A stretch of DNA of 64,000 nt from Nitrososphaerota archaeon (GCA_024860875.1 JACPSZ010000001.1:83004-147003); one strand, 5' to 3'; shown: positions 27,172 to 35,785, counted from the first letter of the stretch. Program-made: numbers and translations. The notes: generated by a model not told the origin, from the sequence alone.

Positions 27172-28395
27172 ATGGGCAAGGCACAGGTTCTTGAATGCAG
27201 GGAGTGCGGCAAGGAATACGACCCCACCTTCCGATATATATGCGAAGAATGTTTTGGCCCTCTCGAGGTTAAATACGATCTAGCATCAATAAAGGTCAAT
27301 AAGGAAACCTTTGCATCAAGGCCGAAAAGCCTCTGGCGATATTTTGAGCTCCTTCCGCTGGATGCGAAGAGCAGAATTGTTGATCTTGGTGCAGGTTACA
27401 CTCCTCTGCACAGGGCAGAGAGGCTTGCAAAAAAGCTTGGCCTCAAGAATCTATACATAAAGAACGATACTGTCAATCCTACATTTTCCTTCAAGGACAG
27501 GCCTGCAAGCGTGGCAGTTTCAAAGGCTCTTGGATTGGGCTTGTCTGCAGTAGGCTCACCCTCAACCGGCAACCTTGCAGCTGCAACAGCAGCTCACGCA
27601 GCAAGAGCAGGATTACCATGCTACATCTTCATACCTTGGGACATTGAACCTACAAAAATAGTCCAAGCAGCAGCCTATGGAGCCGAGATCGTTGCGATAA
27701 AAGGAACTTATGATGATGCGAACAAGCTTGCAACGCAGGCTGGAGAGATTTACAACATAGGAGTAGTCAATGTGAATCTCAGGCCGTATTATGTAGAGGG
27801 ATCAAAGACGCTTGGTTTTGAAGTCTGTGAGCAGCTCGGATGGGAAGCTCCAGATCATGTCATTGTTCCAACGGGAAGCGGTGCACTGCTCTGCGCAGTA
27901 GGCAGAGGCTTTGACCAGCTCGAAGATGTAGGTTTGATTAGAGAGAACAATGTCAAGATTACGAGTGCACAACCATATGGTTGTTCGCCAATTGTAGATG
28001 CGATAAAGAAGTCTACAGATGTCATCGACCCAGTAGAGAAGCCTAACACGATTGCGAAGAGTCTTGCCATTGGAGAGCCCGGAGATGGAATATACGCTGC
28101 AAGGACGGTTATGGAAACTAAAGGCTTTGGAGAGAACTGCACCGATGGGGAAATTGTAGATGCGATAAAATTACTCGCTAGCACAGAAGGGATATTCACA
28201 GAGCCAGCAGGTGCTGTTACCATAGCAGTTCTAAAGAAGCTTGTCGCCGAAGGTAAAATAGATGCTGATGAAACAATAGTCTGCTATGTGACGGGCAACG
28301 GCCTGAAGACGCCGGAGGTAGTTTCAGCACCAACCTCAAAGCCCGTAGCCATAGACCCGAAGCTCGAAGTGCTTGCACAGATAATCAGAAGATGA
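27172..28395 (+). CDS. thrC: Threonine synthase (PLP-dependent)
   Basis: 407 aa. A short N-terminal zinc-ribbon-like segment (CRECGKEY...ICEECFG) precedes the PLP fold. The PLP lysine lies in FSFKDRPA (near residue 107) and the phosphate loop is GSPSTGNLAAA. It converts O-phosphohomoserine to threonine. A C-terminal GNGLK supports PLP binding. It is followed within 5 bp by a MoaD/ThiS-like carrier and then a MoeB-like E1 gene, which leaves open a sulfur-transfer variant of the reaction. Confidence 0.85.
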   Translation: MGKAQVLECRECGKEYDPTFRYICEECFGPLEVKYDLASIKVNKETFASRPKSLWRYFELLPLDAKSRIVDLGAGYTPLHRAERLAKKLGLKNLYIKNDTVNPTFSFKDRPASVAVSKALGLGLSAVGSPSTGNLAAATAAHAARAGLPCYIFIPWDIEPTKIVQAAAYGAEIVAIKGTYDDANKLATQAGEIYNIGVVNVNLRPYYVEGSKTLGFEVCEQLGWEAPDHVIVPTGSGALLCAVGRGFDQLEDVGLIRENNVKITSAQPYGCSPIVDAIKKSTDVIDPVEKPNTIAKSLAIGEPGDGIYAARTVMETKGFGENCTDGEIVDAIKLLASTEGIFTEPAGAVTIAVLKKLVAEGKIDADETIVCYVTGNGLKTPEVVSAPTSKPVAIDPKLEVLAQIIRR

Positions 28396-28399
28396 GAAC

Positions 28400-28681
28400 A
28401 TGGCAGCCGTCAAAGTAGTAGTTCCAGCAGTACTGGCGAGCAGCACAAAAGGCGAGAGGGAAGTTAGCATTGCAGGGCAAACAGTTTCAGAGATAATATC
28501 GCAGCTTGCAAAGAAGTACGGGGAGACGTTCGAAAGAAGAGTTTTGGATTTGGATGGCAAGCCGAGAAGCGTGCTGAACTTTTACGTCAATGGGAAGAAT
28601 ATCAGGTTCCTCAAGGGGCTTGAAACTCAACTCAAAGACGGAGATGAAGTCATGTTGTTACCAGCGGTGAGCGGAGGGTAG
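28400..28681 (+). CDS. MoaD/ThiS-like ubiquitin-fold sulfur carrier protein
   Basis: 93 aa beta-grasp protein ending in PAVSGG. The C-terminal Gly-Gly is where the E1 enzyme adenylates, and thiocarboxylation or ligation follows. The IGQ-like turn (SIAGQTVSEIISQL) and FLKGLETQLKDGDEVMLLP are typical of MoaD-family SAMPs. The start is 5 bp after thrC, and the moeB-like gene begins 4 bp downstream. It could serve molybdopterin, tRNA thiolation or amino acid sulfur transfer. Confidence 0.88.
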   Translation: MAAVKVVVPAVLASSTKGEREVSIAGQTVSEIISQLAKKYGETFERRVLDLDGKPRSVLNFYVNGKNIRFLKGLETQLKDGDEVMLLPAVSGG

Positions 28682-28684
28682 ATT

Positions 28685-29753
28685 ATGTCGTTTACAGATA
28701 GGGTTTGAAGGGCAAGAGAAGATCAGGAATGCTACGGTCACTGTAGTAGGTACTGGAGGGCTAGGAAGCCCCATCGCACTGCAACTTACTGCAATGGGCA
28801 TAGGGAAGCTCAGGCTCGTCGACAGAGACGTAATAGAGCTCTCAAACCTCCACAGGCAGATACTCTTCAGCCCAGAAGATGTTGGTCTTCCAAAGGCTGA
28901 AATCGCAGTTAAGAAACTTCAGAAGTTGAACCCAGACGTAAAGTTTGAAACTCTAACATCATCATTAAACGATGACAGTGCAGAATACATCGTACGAGGT
29001 TCAGACATAGTAATAGATGGTTTGGACTCTATCTATGCAAGGTATGCTCTGAATAGGGCATGTCTGAAGCTTAACATTCCATACATATTCGGCTCTGCAA
29101 TAGAGACTACTGGTTCAGCATCTACATTCATTCCGAAGAAGACTCCATGCCTTGAATGCCTGTATCCGAACTTGAGGGATGAAGACTTGCCAAAGTGCGG
29201 TACCGAAGGGGTCCATCCATCTGTACTTACAGTAGTTTCCAGCGTCCAGGTCTCTGAAGCCATAAAATTGATAGTTGGAAAAGAGCCGAGCCTTGCAGGA
29301 TATCTATTCTACGCTGACATAAGGGATCTAAATTTTGATAAGATCAAGATTGCAAGGCAAGATGACTGCAAAGCCTGCGGTAATAATGCCAGCCTTTCAG
29401 AGCAAGTGCTTCCTCGCAAACTGGTCGAGGAAATATGCGGGAGGGAGCGGGGCAAGTCCGTTCATGTAGTAACTCCGAAAGAGGATTTGCAATTAGACCT
29501 CATCGCAGTAGAGCATGAGCTCAGCAGGAGGGACCTCAAGATAAAGGCAAGAGGGAACTACGGTGTCACATTCTCTTATGGCCCAGAGATAAGTGTCAGC
29601 TTGGTAAAGAGCGGAGTCGCTACAGTAGTAGGTGCGAACACAGAACAGAAGGCGTTAGAAGTCTTTGACGAATTGGTGGTCTCTGGTTTGAGAACCCCGT
29701 TGAGAAAAGTCGATCCTAAATTCAAGGTAATGCTTGCTTCGCCAGCACATTAG
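28685..29753 (+). CDS. MoeB/ThiF-like E1 activating enzyme, N-terminus disrupted
   Basis: Adenylates the C-terminus of MoaD/ThiS carriers. ATG 28685 starts MSFTDR and then meets TGA. The conserved body resumes one frame over at 28701 with GFEGQEKI, ATP loop VVGTGGLGSP, DRDVIELSNLHRQ, the CLECLYP...CKAC zinc pairs and active-site region PKCGTEGVHPS. The usual segment between them (Arg-Tyr-Ser-Arg-Gln-Ile plus a few residues, carrying the arginine finger) is absent, and the resumed frame has no ATG, GTG or TTG before the ATP loop. ATG 28794 would omit the nucleotide-binding loop. About 100 C-terminal residues form an extra domain. Deletion, assembly error or pseudogene. Confidence 0.7.
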
Positions 29754-29783
29754 AAATAAGATTGTCCGCGGTTAACCCCAACT

Positions 29784-29796
29784 ATTCTGTATCGAT
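29784..29796. repeat. Left attachment repeat with displaced EF-2 gene end
   Basis: Copy of ATTCTGTATCGAT. Read on the minus strand with its flank (complement 29782..29802) it encodes Lys-Phe-Ile-Asp-Thr-Glu-TAG, the EF-2 C-terminus in frame. The stop codon here (TAG) should be the original host stop. Confidence 0.85.
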
Positions 29797-29945
29797 AAAT
29801 TTGTGGAAAAGCCCTAATAAATTAGCACTTAATACATTTTTGTATAATCCCCGAAGTCTAAAACGGCTAGATTTGGGCTTATTTAGACAAAAGAAGCAAT
29901 ATTCTAGGGGGTATATATAGGGTTATCACTTTGCCAAGATTTTCT

Positions 29946-30248
29946 CTACAATTTCGGTCTAAACCACTTCTTATCCGAAGGACACCATAGATCAGCTTCA
30001 TTTGAAAATTTCAGAAGCATACTCCCGCATTTCGGACAAAGAGAACCGCTAGCCTCGCCAGCCATAGAAGGGGGAGACTTACTGACAATCCAGTTGAACC
30101 CCTTGTAAGTAACTTTCGCAGTACCCCGAATCAGCTTGAAGACTACCACAAGAAATATCGTGATCAAAAGTAAGGGTATTCCAAGAAGAGGGATAACAAT
30201 CGCCAAAGCAACAAGGAATATCAACAATAGAAGCGGAAGAACTCCCAA
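29946..30248 (-). CDS. Small membrane protein with C-terminal zinc ribbon (element gene)
   Basis: 100 aa from TTG 30248. A long hydrophobic stretch (residues 2-43) forms one or two membrane helices, followed by a basic region and a zinc-ribbon-like tail (LCPKCGSMLL...LWCPSDKKWF). No family recognised. It lies inside the integrated element near its left end. Confidence 0.6.
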   Translation of the reverse strand: MGVLPLLLLIFLVALAIVIPLLGIPLLLITIFLVVVFKLIRGTAKVTYKGFNWIVSKSPPSMAGEASGSLCPKCGSMLLKFSNEADLWCPSDKKWFRPKL

Positions 30249-30427
30249 TGTATCGCCTTGCGATTATCATTAAGGTAGATTGCTAAATAACTTACCCTTT
30301 GACAAGCTTGACAAGGTTGACACCTCTGACATAAGCCGTTCTACATCCCAAAATCTGAAAATAAGTAAGAGTATATCCGCAGAGCAGAAATGCGGATATA
30401 TTCAATAAATTTAGGGTATTCTCTGAC

Positions 30428-30643
30428 TTGAAGGTAGATTATCACTATCGGAAGGGAAGAGGGCGAGGTTTCTATCGAACAACTAGGTTCTATGATGGAA
30501 CTTTCCTAAGTGTTAAGAAAATAGGTGATTATGAACCCATAATTCAAGACCTTAAACCTCTAGGTCTGAGAGCGAAGATTGCAACATTGCTCTTTTTTAT
30601 TAGCATCCTTCTTAACATCCTCTTCTTTTTGGGGATTCTCTGA
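30428..30643 (+). CDS. Small basic membrane protein (element gene)
   Basis: 71 aa from TTG 30428. A strongly basic N-terminus (YHYRKGRGRGFYRTTRF) is followed by a C-terminal membrane helix (about 50-70). No family recognised. A basic head plus one helix suits a small membrane or envelope protein, but the sequence does not prove it. Confidence 0.5.
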   Translation: MKVDYHYRKGRGRGFYRTTRFYDGTFLSVKKIGDYEPIIQDLKPLGLRAKIATLLFFISILLNILFFLGIL

Positions 30644-30817
30644 TTTTGATGGGCTCTATGATGGGCTCTTGATGGCTAGAAAACCGCTTTTGTTGCATTT
30701 TATCGCATTTTGTACGCTTTTAGAGGGTTTTGATCGCAGAATTGTACGGATATCGTAGTATAAGCTCAATTTAGGGTTCTGTTAACTCTTTCTAACATAG
30801 CTGTTGGTGTTAACTAG

Positions 30818-31519
30818 CTAGAATTCTATCCTGTTCTCTAACTCCTGATTAGCATCTTCGATTTCAGTTTTCCATTTTGCCAGAGTTTCGGGCCTTGCTG
30901 TAATGTAGAGCTTCTTTTGCTGTATGTCTTTATAACGCATCAACGGGCCTTCCGAGCTGGTGATCTTAGCGATGTACCGGCCTGATGTTGTTGGGCTGAT
31001 GCCAAATAACTCTGCACCTGAATTGATAGCTTCGGAGTAGGGTATTCTTTTCTTGGATTTCACGTGTGCCGTAAGCCAGCTCCTTAGATCATCTTCAGCG
31101 AAATCGTTAGCTTGCATTTCAGGTGAACCCTTGCTGTAATCCACGTTTTTGTGCATGAGTGTGGTTGCGTCTAAATTCTCTCTCTCACCTATGGCGGACG
31201 GGGCTGTCTGTTTTAGCAAGGCCGTCTGCTTCCTGTCTTCTTTGGCATTGCAGGAATGGCAAGACAGTCTTAAGTTTGAAGCTACATGCTCTCGTCTTTT
31301 GCCGTTAATGTGATCGACGTCATAGGCATAAGGATTTGGGAGTACTGCCTTGCAGGAAAAACAAAAATTACCATCTCTTATTAGCAGATAATCTATTGCT
31401 CTCTTTCGAGGGTTTCCCCTGAGCCGATCTGCGTAGCTAAAGACGTGTTCAGGGGTTATGGTGATGTTTTGAACAATTTTCTCTCTCTCCGAGGTGGGTG
31501 AGGGTGGCGGAGCTGACAT
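30818..31519 (-). CDS. HNH endonuclease (element gene)
   Basis: 233 aa from ATG 31519. The HNH/McrA-type nuclease motif is clear: CFSCKAV (near residue 53), DVDHINGKRREHVASNLRL with catalytic His (near 68-87) and CHSCNAKEDR (near 90). The four cysteines bind a structural zinc. The C-terminal half is unassigned. It is the last gene of a minus-strand run with the 67-aa protein and the 44-aa zinc ribbon. It could be a homing-type or defence nuclease of the element. Confidence 0.85.
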   Translation of the reverse strand: MSAPPPSPTSEREKIVQNITITPEHVFSYADRLRGNPRKRAIDYLLIRDGNFCFSCKAVLPNPYAYDVDHINGKRREHVASNLRLSCHSCNAKEDRKQTALLKQTAPSAIGERENLDATTLMHKNVDYSKGSPEMQANDFAEDDLRSWLTAHVKSKKRIPYSEAINSGAELFGISPTTSGRYIAKITSSEGPLMRYKDIQQKKLYITARPETLAKWKTEIEDANQELENRIEF

Positions 31520-31534
31520 AGGGTTAGCAGCTCG

Positions 31535-31738
31535 CTAAGTCATTTTTTTGAAGAGTGCATCCCTAGCTTCTTTTTCTGACATCAATCTTAAGCAGATTTT
31601 GACTAGGTTAGCATATCCATGAGAGTCTAGCTGATCATCGGAGGCCAGGATAACCTGTCTTACTGGATCATCGATCGGCCGTTTCCTAGCTAATTCTTTA
31701 AGTTCCGAAATAGAAACTAATCCTTCAAAGACATTCAT
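31535..31738 (-). CDS. Small acidic helical protein (element gene)
   Basis: 67 aa from ATG 31738. Its start overlaps the stop of the upstream zinc-ribbon gene by 4 nt (ATGA), and the HNH gene begins 15 bp downstream. Helical by composition (ISELKELARKRP...VKICLRLMSEKEARDALF). Function unknown; the coupling argues that the three genes form one unit. Confidence 0.6.
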   Translation of the reverse strand: MNVFEGLVSISELKELARKRPIDDPVRQVILASDDQLDSHGYANLVKICLRLMSEKEARDALFKKMT

Positions 31739-31869
31739 CTAGAAGGTTTCTCCTTTGGTTTCTGGTCTAACCGTTTATGGCACCGTGGACACATAACGGG
31801 GTTTGCAACCCGCAAGGGCCATTGATACGAACACTTTGGGCATTCTCCAAATTCTATAAGCTTCTGCAT
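31735..31869 (-). CDS. 44-aa zinc-ribbon protein (element gene)
   Basis: A short frame from ATG 31869 to TGA 31735-31737. It contains ECPKCSY and, 17 residues later, MCPRCHK: two CPxC knuckles of a rubredoxin-like zinc ribbon, then a basic tail. The 4-nt ATGA overlap with the next gene and the promoter-like AT-rich region upstream support a real gene. Element proteins of this size often bind DNA. Confidence 0.65.
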   Translation of the reverse strand: MQKLIEFGECPKCSYQWPLRVANPVMCPRCHKRLDQKPKEKPSR

Positions 31870-31926
31870 TGTTTGCGTATAAATCATCATAAGGTTTATA
31901 TCTATTATAGGCAATGAAGGCTTAAT
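31870..31926. promoter_or_regulatory. Divergent promoter region inside the element
   Basis: AT-rich 57-bp spacer between the minus-strand zinc-ribbon/HNH run and the plus-strand gene at 31927. It contains GTATAAATC and TTTATATCTATTATAG, TATA-like boxes facing both directions, so the two gene sets are probably controlled together. Confidence 0.5.
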
Positions 31927-32487
31927 ATGTCGTCAGAAAAAGGCAATAAGAGGCTCCCACCTATACGGATAAAGAAAATCTTGCCGAACAAGCTAAAGGA
32001 CTTCGAAAAGAGATTACCAAGCAGTGGGGGGTTATTCACTAAGAGAAAGAGGTTAAGGTTGCTTGGAAAGCTTAGGGGTAGAAGGCCCGAAGGAGAGCCC
32101 AGCATTCAAAGCACGGATTTCTGGTTCGATGTAAGACAATCCGTCAAGGCGGGCCTGTATGATCTTGAGATGTTGATCGAAACGGCCCCAGAAAAGGAAC
32201 TAACTAAAGTAATAACAGCTGAAGCTCTAAAGCCATCCGTTCAATCCCTTCTCTGGAATACTGCACTTGGTTTACCTCCTGATCCTAATAGAGCTAGGAT
32301 AGCTCAAATGCTCATTGAGCAAGGTTTCGGATATCTTGGATTGGCGGTGCGAAATAAAATAACTCTATCTCATGGAAGGACAATACAAGAAGCTATTGAT
32401 TTGGCCAACTTCTTGGCTGAATCAGCCAAACCCGAATCAGAGAGAAGGTATAGCCAGCCCAACTTAAAGGCGTTAATGCAGCGTTGA
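31927..32487 (+). CDS. Hypothetical basic protein (element gene)
   Basis: 186 aa. The first 60 residues are very basic (KRLPPIRIKKILPNKLKD, LFTKRKRLRLLGKLRGRR); the rest is helical and neutral. A nucleic-acid-binding N-terminus is plausible. No recognised family. The P-loop ATPase gene follows 38 bp downstream on the same strand. Confidence 0.6.
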   Translation: MSSEKGNKRLPPIRIKKILPNKLKDFEKRLPSSGGLFTKRKRLRLLGKLRGRRPEGEPSIQSTDFWFDVRQSVKAGLYDLEMLIETAPEKELTKVITAEALKPSVQSLLWNTALGLPPDPNRARIAQMLIEQGFGYLGLAVRNKITLSHGRTIQEAIDLANFLAESAKPESERRYSQPNLKALMQR

Positions 32488-32524
32488 AAAGCTTTAAACC
32501 TCTGTTCAGCATAGCATTATCTTA

Positions 32525-33133
32525 ATGCCAACCTCTCAGGTTCATTGGTCTGTCAATGCTGACACTAATCGAAAAGTATCGGCATTGGTAAAAGAGATGG
32601 GTTTCAGGAATAGGGAGCAAGCCCTTTTAGCATTAGTAGAAACTCAAAAAGACAAGATCGTCCCCTATGTTTCCTATGAGAATATATTCAATTCTCCTGC
32701 TCCGTGTATTATAACAGGAGAGCCATATACAGGGAAAACAACTTCGATCAAGAACCTAATTCCTGAGATCAAAGGCTCTATTCTCTGCATCGATCCTCAT
32801 AACGAATATGACATGCTCAAGAAACACTCAGGAAGTTCTATTCAGTTTAACAGATTGCAAAGGATTAGAATTATTCCTTCTCAAAACCCCTTTGTTTCTG
32901 AAGCTCAGATAACTAGCCTCTTCATGAATTTGAATGAAAGTAGGGAAAGAATGAAGGGTTGGACATTAATCATTGATGAAGCTCATAGGTTCGCTAAGGT
33001 TGATCTTGTTAGAAGCTTCATAGCAGAGGCTAGGAAGTTCAACATTAAGGTCATAATCATAACCTCAGACTTTCCGAAATTCTTAGGGCTTGGTTATGTT
33101 CTAAAGCCTAAGCCTTTGGTAGTTTTACAATAA
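32525..33133 (+). CDS. Small P-loop ATPase with ribbon-helix-helix-like N-terminus (element gene)
   Basis: 202 aa. Residues 5-40 (VHWSVNADTNRKVSALVKEM, then FRNREQALLALVE) look like a ribbon-helix-helix segment. A Walker A TGEPYTGKTTS lies near 64, an ILCIDPHNEY strand follows, and Walker B TLIIDEAHRF lies near 148. The core resembles HerA/FtsK-like or A32-type packaging ATPases in minimal form. It might act in DNA partition, replication or packaging of the element. The fusion is unusual. Confidence 0.7.
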   Translation: MPTSQVHWSVNADTNRKVSALVKEMGFRNREQALLALVETQKDKIVPYVSYENIFNSPAPCIITGEPYTGKTTSIKNLIPEIKGSILCIDPHNEYDMLKKHSGSSIQFNRLQRIRIIPSQNPFVSEAQITSLFMNLNESRERMKGWTLIIDEAHRFAKVDLVRSFIAEARKFNIKVIIITSDFPKFLGLGYVLKPKPLVVLQ

Positions 33134-33157
33134 CCGAAAGATCCGAACAAATGCCAA

Positions 33158-33736
33158 TTAAGGTATCTTAGATTCGGCCTTACGAGCAAGCTCTTTCAAC
33201 AATTCGAAGTCAGTTATCGTACCGCTTATGCTGAAGGTTTCGTGAATGTTCTTTTTCTGGAAAACTACCCAGTAGGTTCTCCCAGATGAACTATCTCTTT
33301 TGAATGCAAAACTCCTATCTCCTATGTTAGAAATAGTTAGTTGTTCGTCAGCTGAGAAACCTTCCATGCTCAATTGGAGTACTTGATTCATACTCTCTGC
33401 GGGATAAAATGAAATATGCTGCTCTATTCTTGTTGTGTTCAATAGGCCTCCGATCCTAGCAAAACTTACTTGATATCCCTTGATCCACCCCAATTCCCGT
33501 GCGTCAGCAGATACGTCAATCCTTCTCCGTTCAGATCGATCCACTAAACCAAAACCGGGGGGAAGGTCTGATTGACTGATAGCTAATTCATGTGGTTCCA
33601 CTGGTTTGGCTAGAAGAAGTCGCCCTGCAATAGGCATAGATGTGCTACCTATCTGAAACCCATAGAAAAACGCAACACCTGTGGAAAGAACGGCGAAAAT
33701 TGTGATAATGAGTAAAGTCCTCGATACCGCTCTCAA
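33158..33736 (-). CDS. Membrane-anchored exported protein, unknown (element gene)
   Basis: 192 aa from TTG 33736. N-terminal membrane helix (residues 7-27), then a soluble domain rich in beta strands, probably extracytoplasmic. There are no cysteines and no recognised motif. It is transcribed opposite to the ATPase gene and converges with it. Confidence 0.55.
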   Translation of the reverse strand: MRAVSRTLLIITIFAVLSTGVAFFYGFQIGSTSMPIAGRLLLAKPVEPHELAISQSDLPPGFGLVDRSERRRIDVSADARELGWIKGYQVSFARIGGLLNTTRIEQHISFYPAESMNQVLQLSMEGFSADEQLTISNIGDRSFAFKRDSSSGRTYWVVFQKKNIHETFSISGTITDFELLKELARKAESKIP

Positions 33737-33817
33737 TGCTTTTGAAGTATTTCGCAGTCTCTTTTATAGCTTGTTAGTTTCCCAATTTGACTTAGATCGG
33801 CAGTTTCACAATAAAAT

Positions 33818-34114
33818 CTAGCTTTCCCCTATTAACTTCCGTATCTCAGTTATCCGATTAGGATTAAGAGCAATTTGTGTACCATATCCTGTTGGCTTAG
33901 GAATGATAAAACCGTCTTTGATTAATTCTTTAACGGCCTTCATTGCTTCTCCTTTCAGATGTTTGGGCATACCTCTTACCACGCTTTCAATATGTGCATG
34001 CCTAGCACCTATTATCCCATGTCCATAGAGACGTCGGAGTATTGTAAGCTCCAACTCTTCCAATCTGATAACCCGAGCAAATCCTTGAATTACGGTATTT
34101 GAATATTTCTTCAA
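33818..34114 (-). CDS. Winged-helix-like DNA-binding protein (element gene)
   Basis: 98 aa from TTG 34114. The layout LEELELTILRRLYGHG ... KGEAMKAVKELIKDGFIIPKPTGYGTQIALNP reads as a winged helix with a wing ending in a beta hairpin. Probably a transcription regulator of the element. It is divergent from the second regulator at 34173, with about 60 bp of AT-rich promoter between them. Confidence 0.6.
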   Translation of the reverse strand: MKKYSNTVIQGFARVIRLEELELTILRRLYGHGIIGARHAHIESVVRGMPKHLKGEAMKAVKELIKDGFIIPKPTGYGTQIALNPNRITEIRKLIGES

Positions 34115-34172
34115 GGAAACGATATCATAGTCGAATAGAAGATTTATTTACGTATAGATAGAAGGTAAAATC

Positions 34173-34538
34173 ATGCAGAAGGTTTCCGCTAACCATGAAG
34201 AGGACTTGGTAAATCCAGCTGCGCTTAGAAAGATCTTGGGGGATTCTGCCATGGTAAGGCTCTTAGACTTTCTCACCACTAACAGGAGGCTAGATTATTC
34301 AAAGACTGAAATAGCGAAATACTCTGGCATTGGATGGAAAACGATCTTTAAGCTCTGGCCCATGCTTGAGAAATACAATTTGGTAAAGTTGACAAGGAAG
34401 GTTGGGAGGGCCAAACTGTACAGGCTAAATATCGAATCCCCGATCGCAAAGACTCTGGATAGGTTGGCATTGCAGATAGCAGACTTTGACAATGAACCTT
34501 TAATCAAGAAGCAAATCATGCAGGCAGCTTCACAATAG
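34173..34538 (+). CDS. Winged-helix transcription regulator (element gene)
   Basis: 121 aa. MVRLLDFLTTNRRLDYSKTE, IAKYSGIGWKTIFKLWPMLE and VKLTRKVGRAKLYRLN form a classic archaeal winged helix. A TATA-like GATTTATTTA lies about 30 bp upstream of ATG 34173. The 3' end overlaps the convergent integrase gene by 23 nt. It resembles the broken regulator at 51601 in layout. Confidence 0.75.
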   Translation: MQKVSANHEEDLVNPAALRKILGDSAMVRLLDFLTTNRRLDYSKTEIAKYSGIGWKTIFKLWPMLEKYNLVKLTRKVGRAKLYRLNIESPIAKTLDRLALQIADFDNEPLIKKQIMQAASQ

Positions 34539-35766
34539 CCGAACTGTCAGGGAGGCTAGCAACATATTCCCAACCCTGCACTATGTAGTTTTTGACTTCC
34601 TTCATGGGAATGACCTTCTGTCTCGATCCGTTAGTTGTCATTTTGTTCTTAAGTTTCTGATCTAACCCCTTTTGAATTAGTTCCATGAACTCTTCATTTG
34701 ACAGGCCGGTTATGTCAACTGTGGGCGGAGGTTCAGGTGAATAGGCAATCATCAACATGGTCATTTTCGTATTCATGTTATCAGTCTGCTCAACTCTGTC
34801 CATCGGCCTCACGGCTAGCTTGGGAAGTGCAACCCTGTAAGAGTCCCTTAACTGCTCCTCCGTTGGCCTTGAATATGCTCCTCCTTGTGAACCTCTGGGT
34901 ATGTGTCCTAGCAGATAGTCAACCCAATTCAAAGGAATACCTGAGCTTTCAAGAATAGTCTGAGCTCTCTTCCGTAAAATATGGCCGTGAAATTCCTTCA
35001 ACCCCTTCTTATTGGCATTTAACCCAACCTTGAAACCCAATTTAGCGATCCTTGTTATTGTAGTAGTCTTTGCGAGGGGTTTCCTATTCTTAGAAACAAA
35101 GAGATATGAGTCATTGGTAATTTGCTCTCCCTGTTTCTGTCTTATCTTGATAAATTCCCTTAACGAATTAACGGTATCTCTCCCAATGAAAGCAACGTAG
35201 GGAATATTCCCTTTCGTTATCTTTGAAGGAAACCTGACAATACAGGGAATTTTGTCAGATCCATAATCCTCTTTGATATGTCCATACTTCAACTGTAAAA
35301 CTGAGCCGATCCTAGCACCTGACTCTATCAACATATACAGAAGAGGCCTTAATGCACCTTGAGCGATAGTGCATAGTTTGAAGAGCTCTTCATTTGAAGG
35401 GATCTTCTCAATTTCACGCTTTGGAGCTGGTCTTTGAATTGAAATCTCTAGGGGTAAATGGTTCGCATTATAGAAACTCTTGACATAAGACGCTAGGGTA
35501 TCCCCTCCTTTTGTATTGTTAGCAAACGCCTTTAGGGTATCTTCGGTTCTGAACCTGACTTTTACATTCTTTGAAAGGGACTCTTTTGTCCTTTCGTCAA
35601 TGAGCTGGTCAGGGTTCTTGTCTAGTGCCTTCTCATAACGGTATATCGAATATAGGGCATTTCGAATTGTGTTCTGTGAATTGTTTCCTAGCTCATTGAG
35701 CCATGTTTGTATTGATGAATAGTTTCGAAGTCTTTCAAATTCAACCTTCAGGGAAACGGTTTCCAT
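34516..35766 (-). CDS. Tyrosine recombinase/integrase of the element
   Basis: 416 aa. The catalytic residues are visible in order: Arg in ESGARIGSVLQL (near 172), Lys region KITKGN, His-x-x-Arg in HGHILRKRA (near 266), His in LLGHIPRGSQ (near 290) and Tyr in GGAYSRP. An N-terminal helical core-binding domain precedes them, and a C-terminal extension of about 110 residues follows. The gene lies 58 bp from the right attachment repeat with its own TATA box. It is intact and not split by the attachment site, so it should catalyse both integration and excision at the EF-2 3' end. Confidence 0.9.
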   Translation of the reverse strand: METVSLKVEFERLRNYSSIQTWLNELGNNSQNTIRNALYSIYRYEKALDKNPDQLIDERTKESLSKNVKVRFRTEDTLKAFANNTKGGDTLASYVKSFYNANHLPLEISIQRPAPKREIEKIPSNEELFKLCTIAQGALRPLLYMLIESGARIGSVLQLKYGHIKEDYGSDKIPCIVRFPSKITKGNIPYVAFIGRDTVNSLREFIKIRQKQGEQITNDSYLFVSKNRKPLAKTTTITRIAKLGFKVGLNANKKGLKEFHGHILRKRAQTILESSGIPLNWVDYLLGHIPRGSQGGAYSRPTEEQLRDSYRVALPKLAVRPMDRVEQTDNMNTKMTMLMIAYSPEPPPTVDITGLSNEEFMELIQKGLDQKLKNKMTTNGSRQKVIPMKEVKNYIVQGWEYVASLPDSSAIVKLPA

Positions 35767-35785
35767 ATAGAGCCTTTAGGTTGGC

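Noticed and set aside
28794..29753. MoeB-like protein from ATG 28794 as the functional product
   Set aside because: It would lack the ATP-binding loop GTGGLG encoded just upstream in the same frame.
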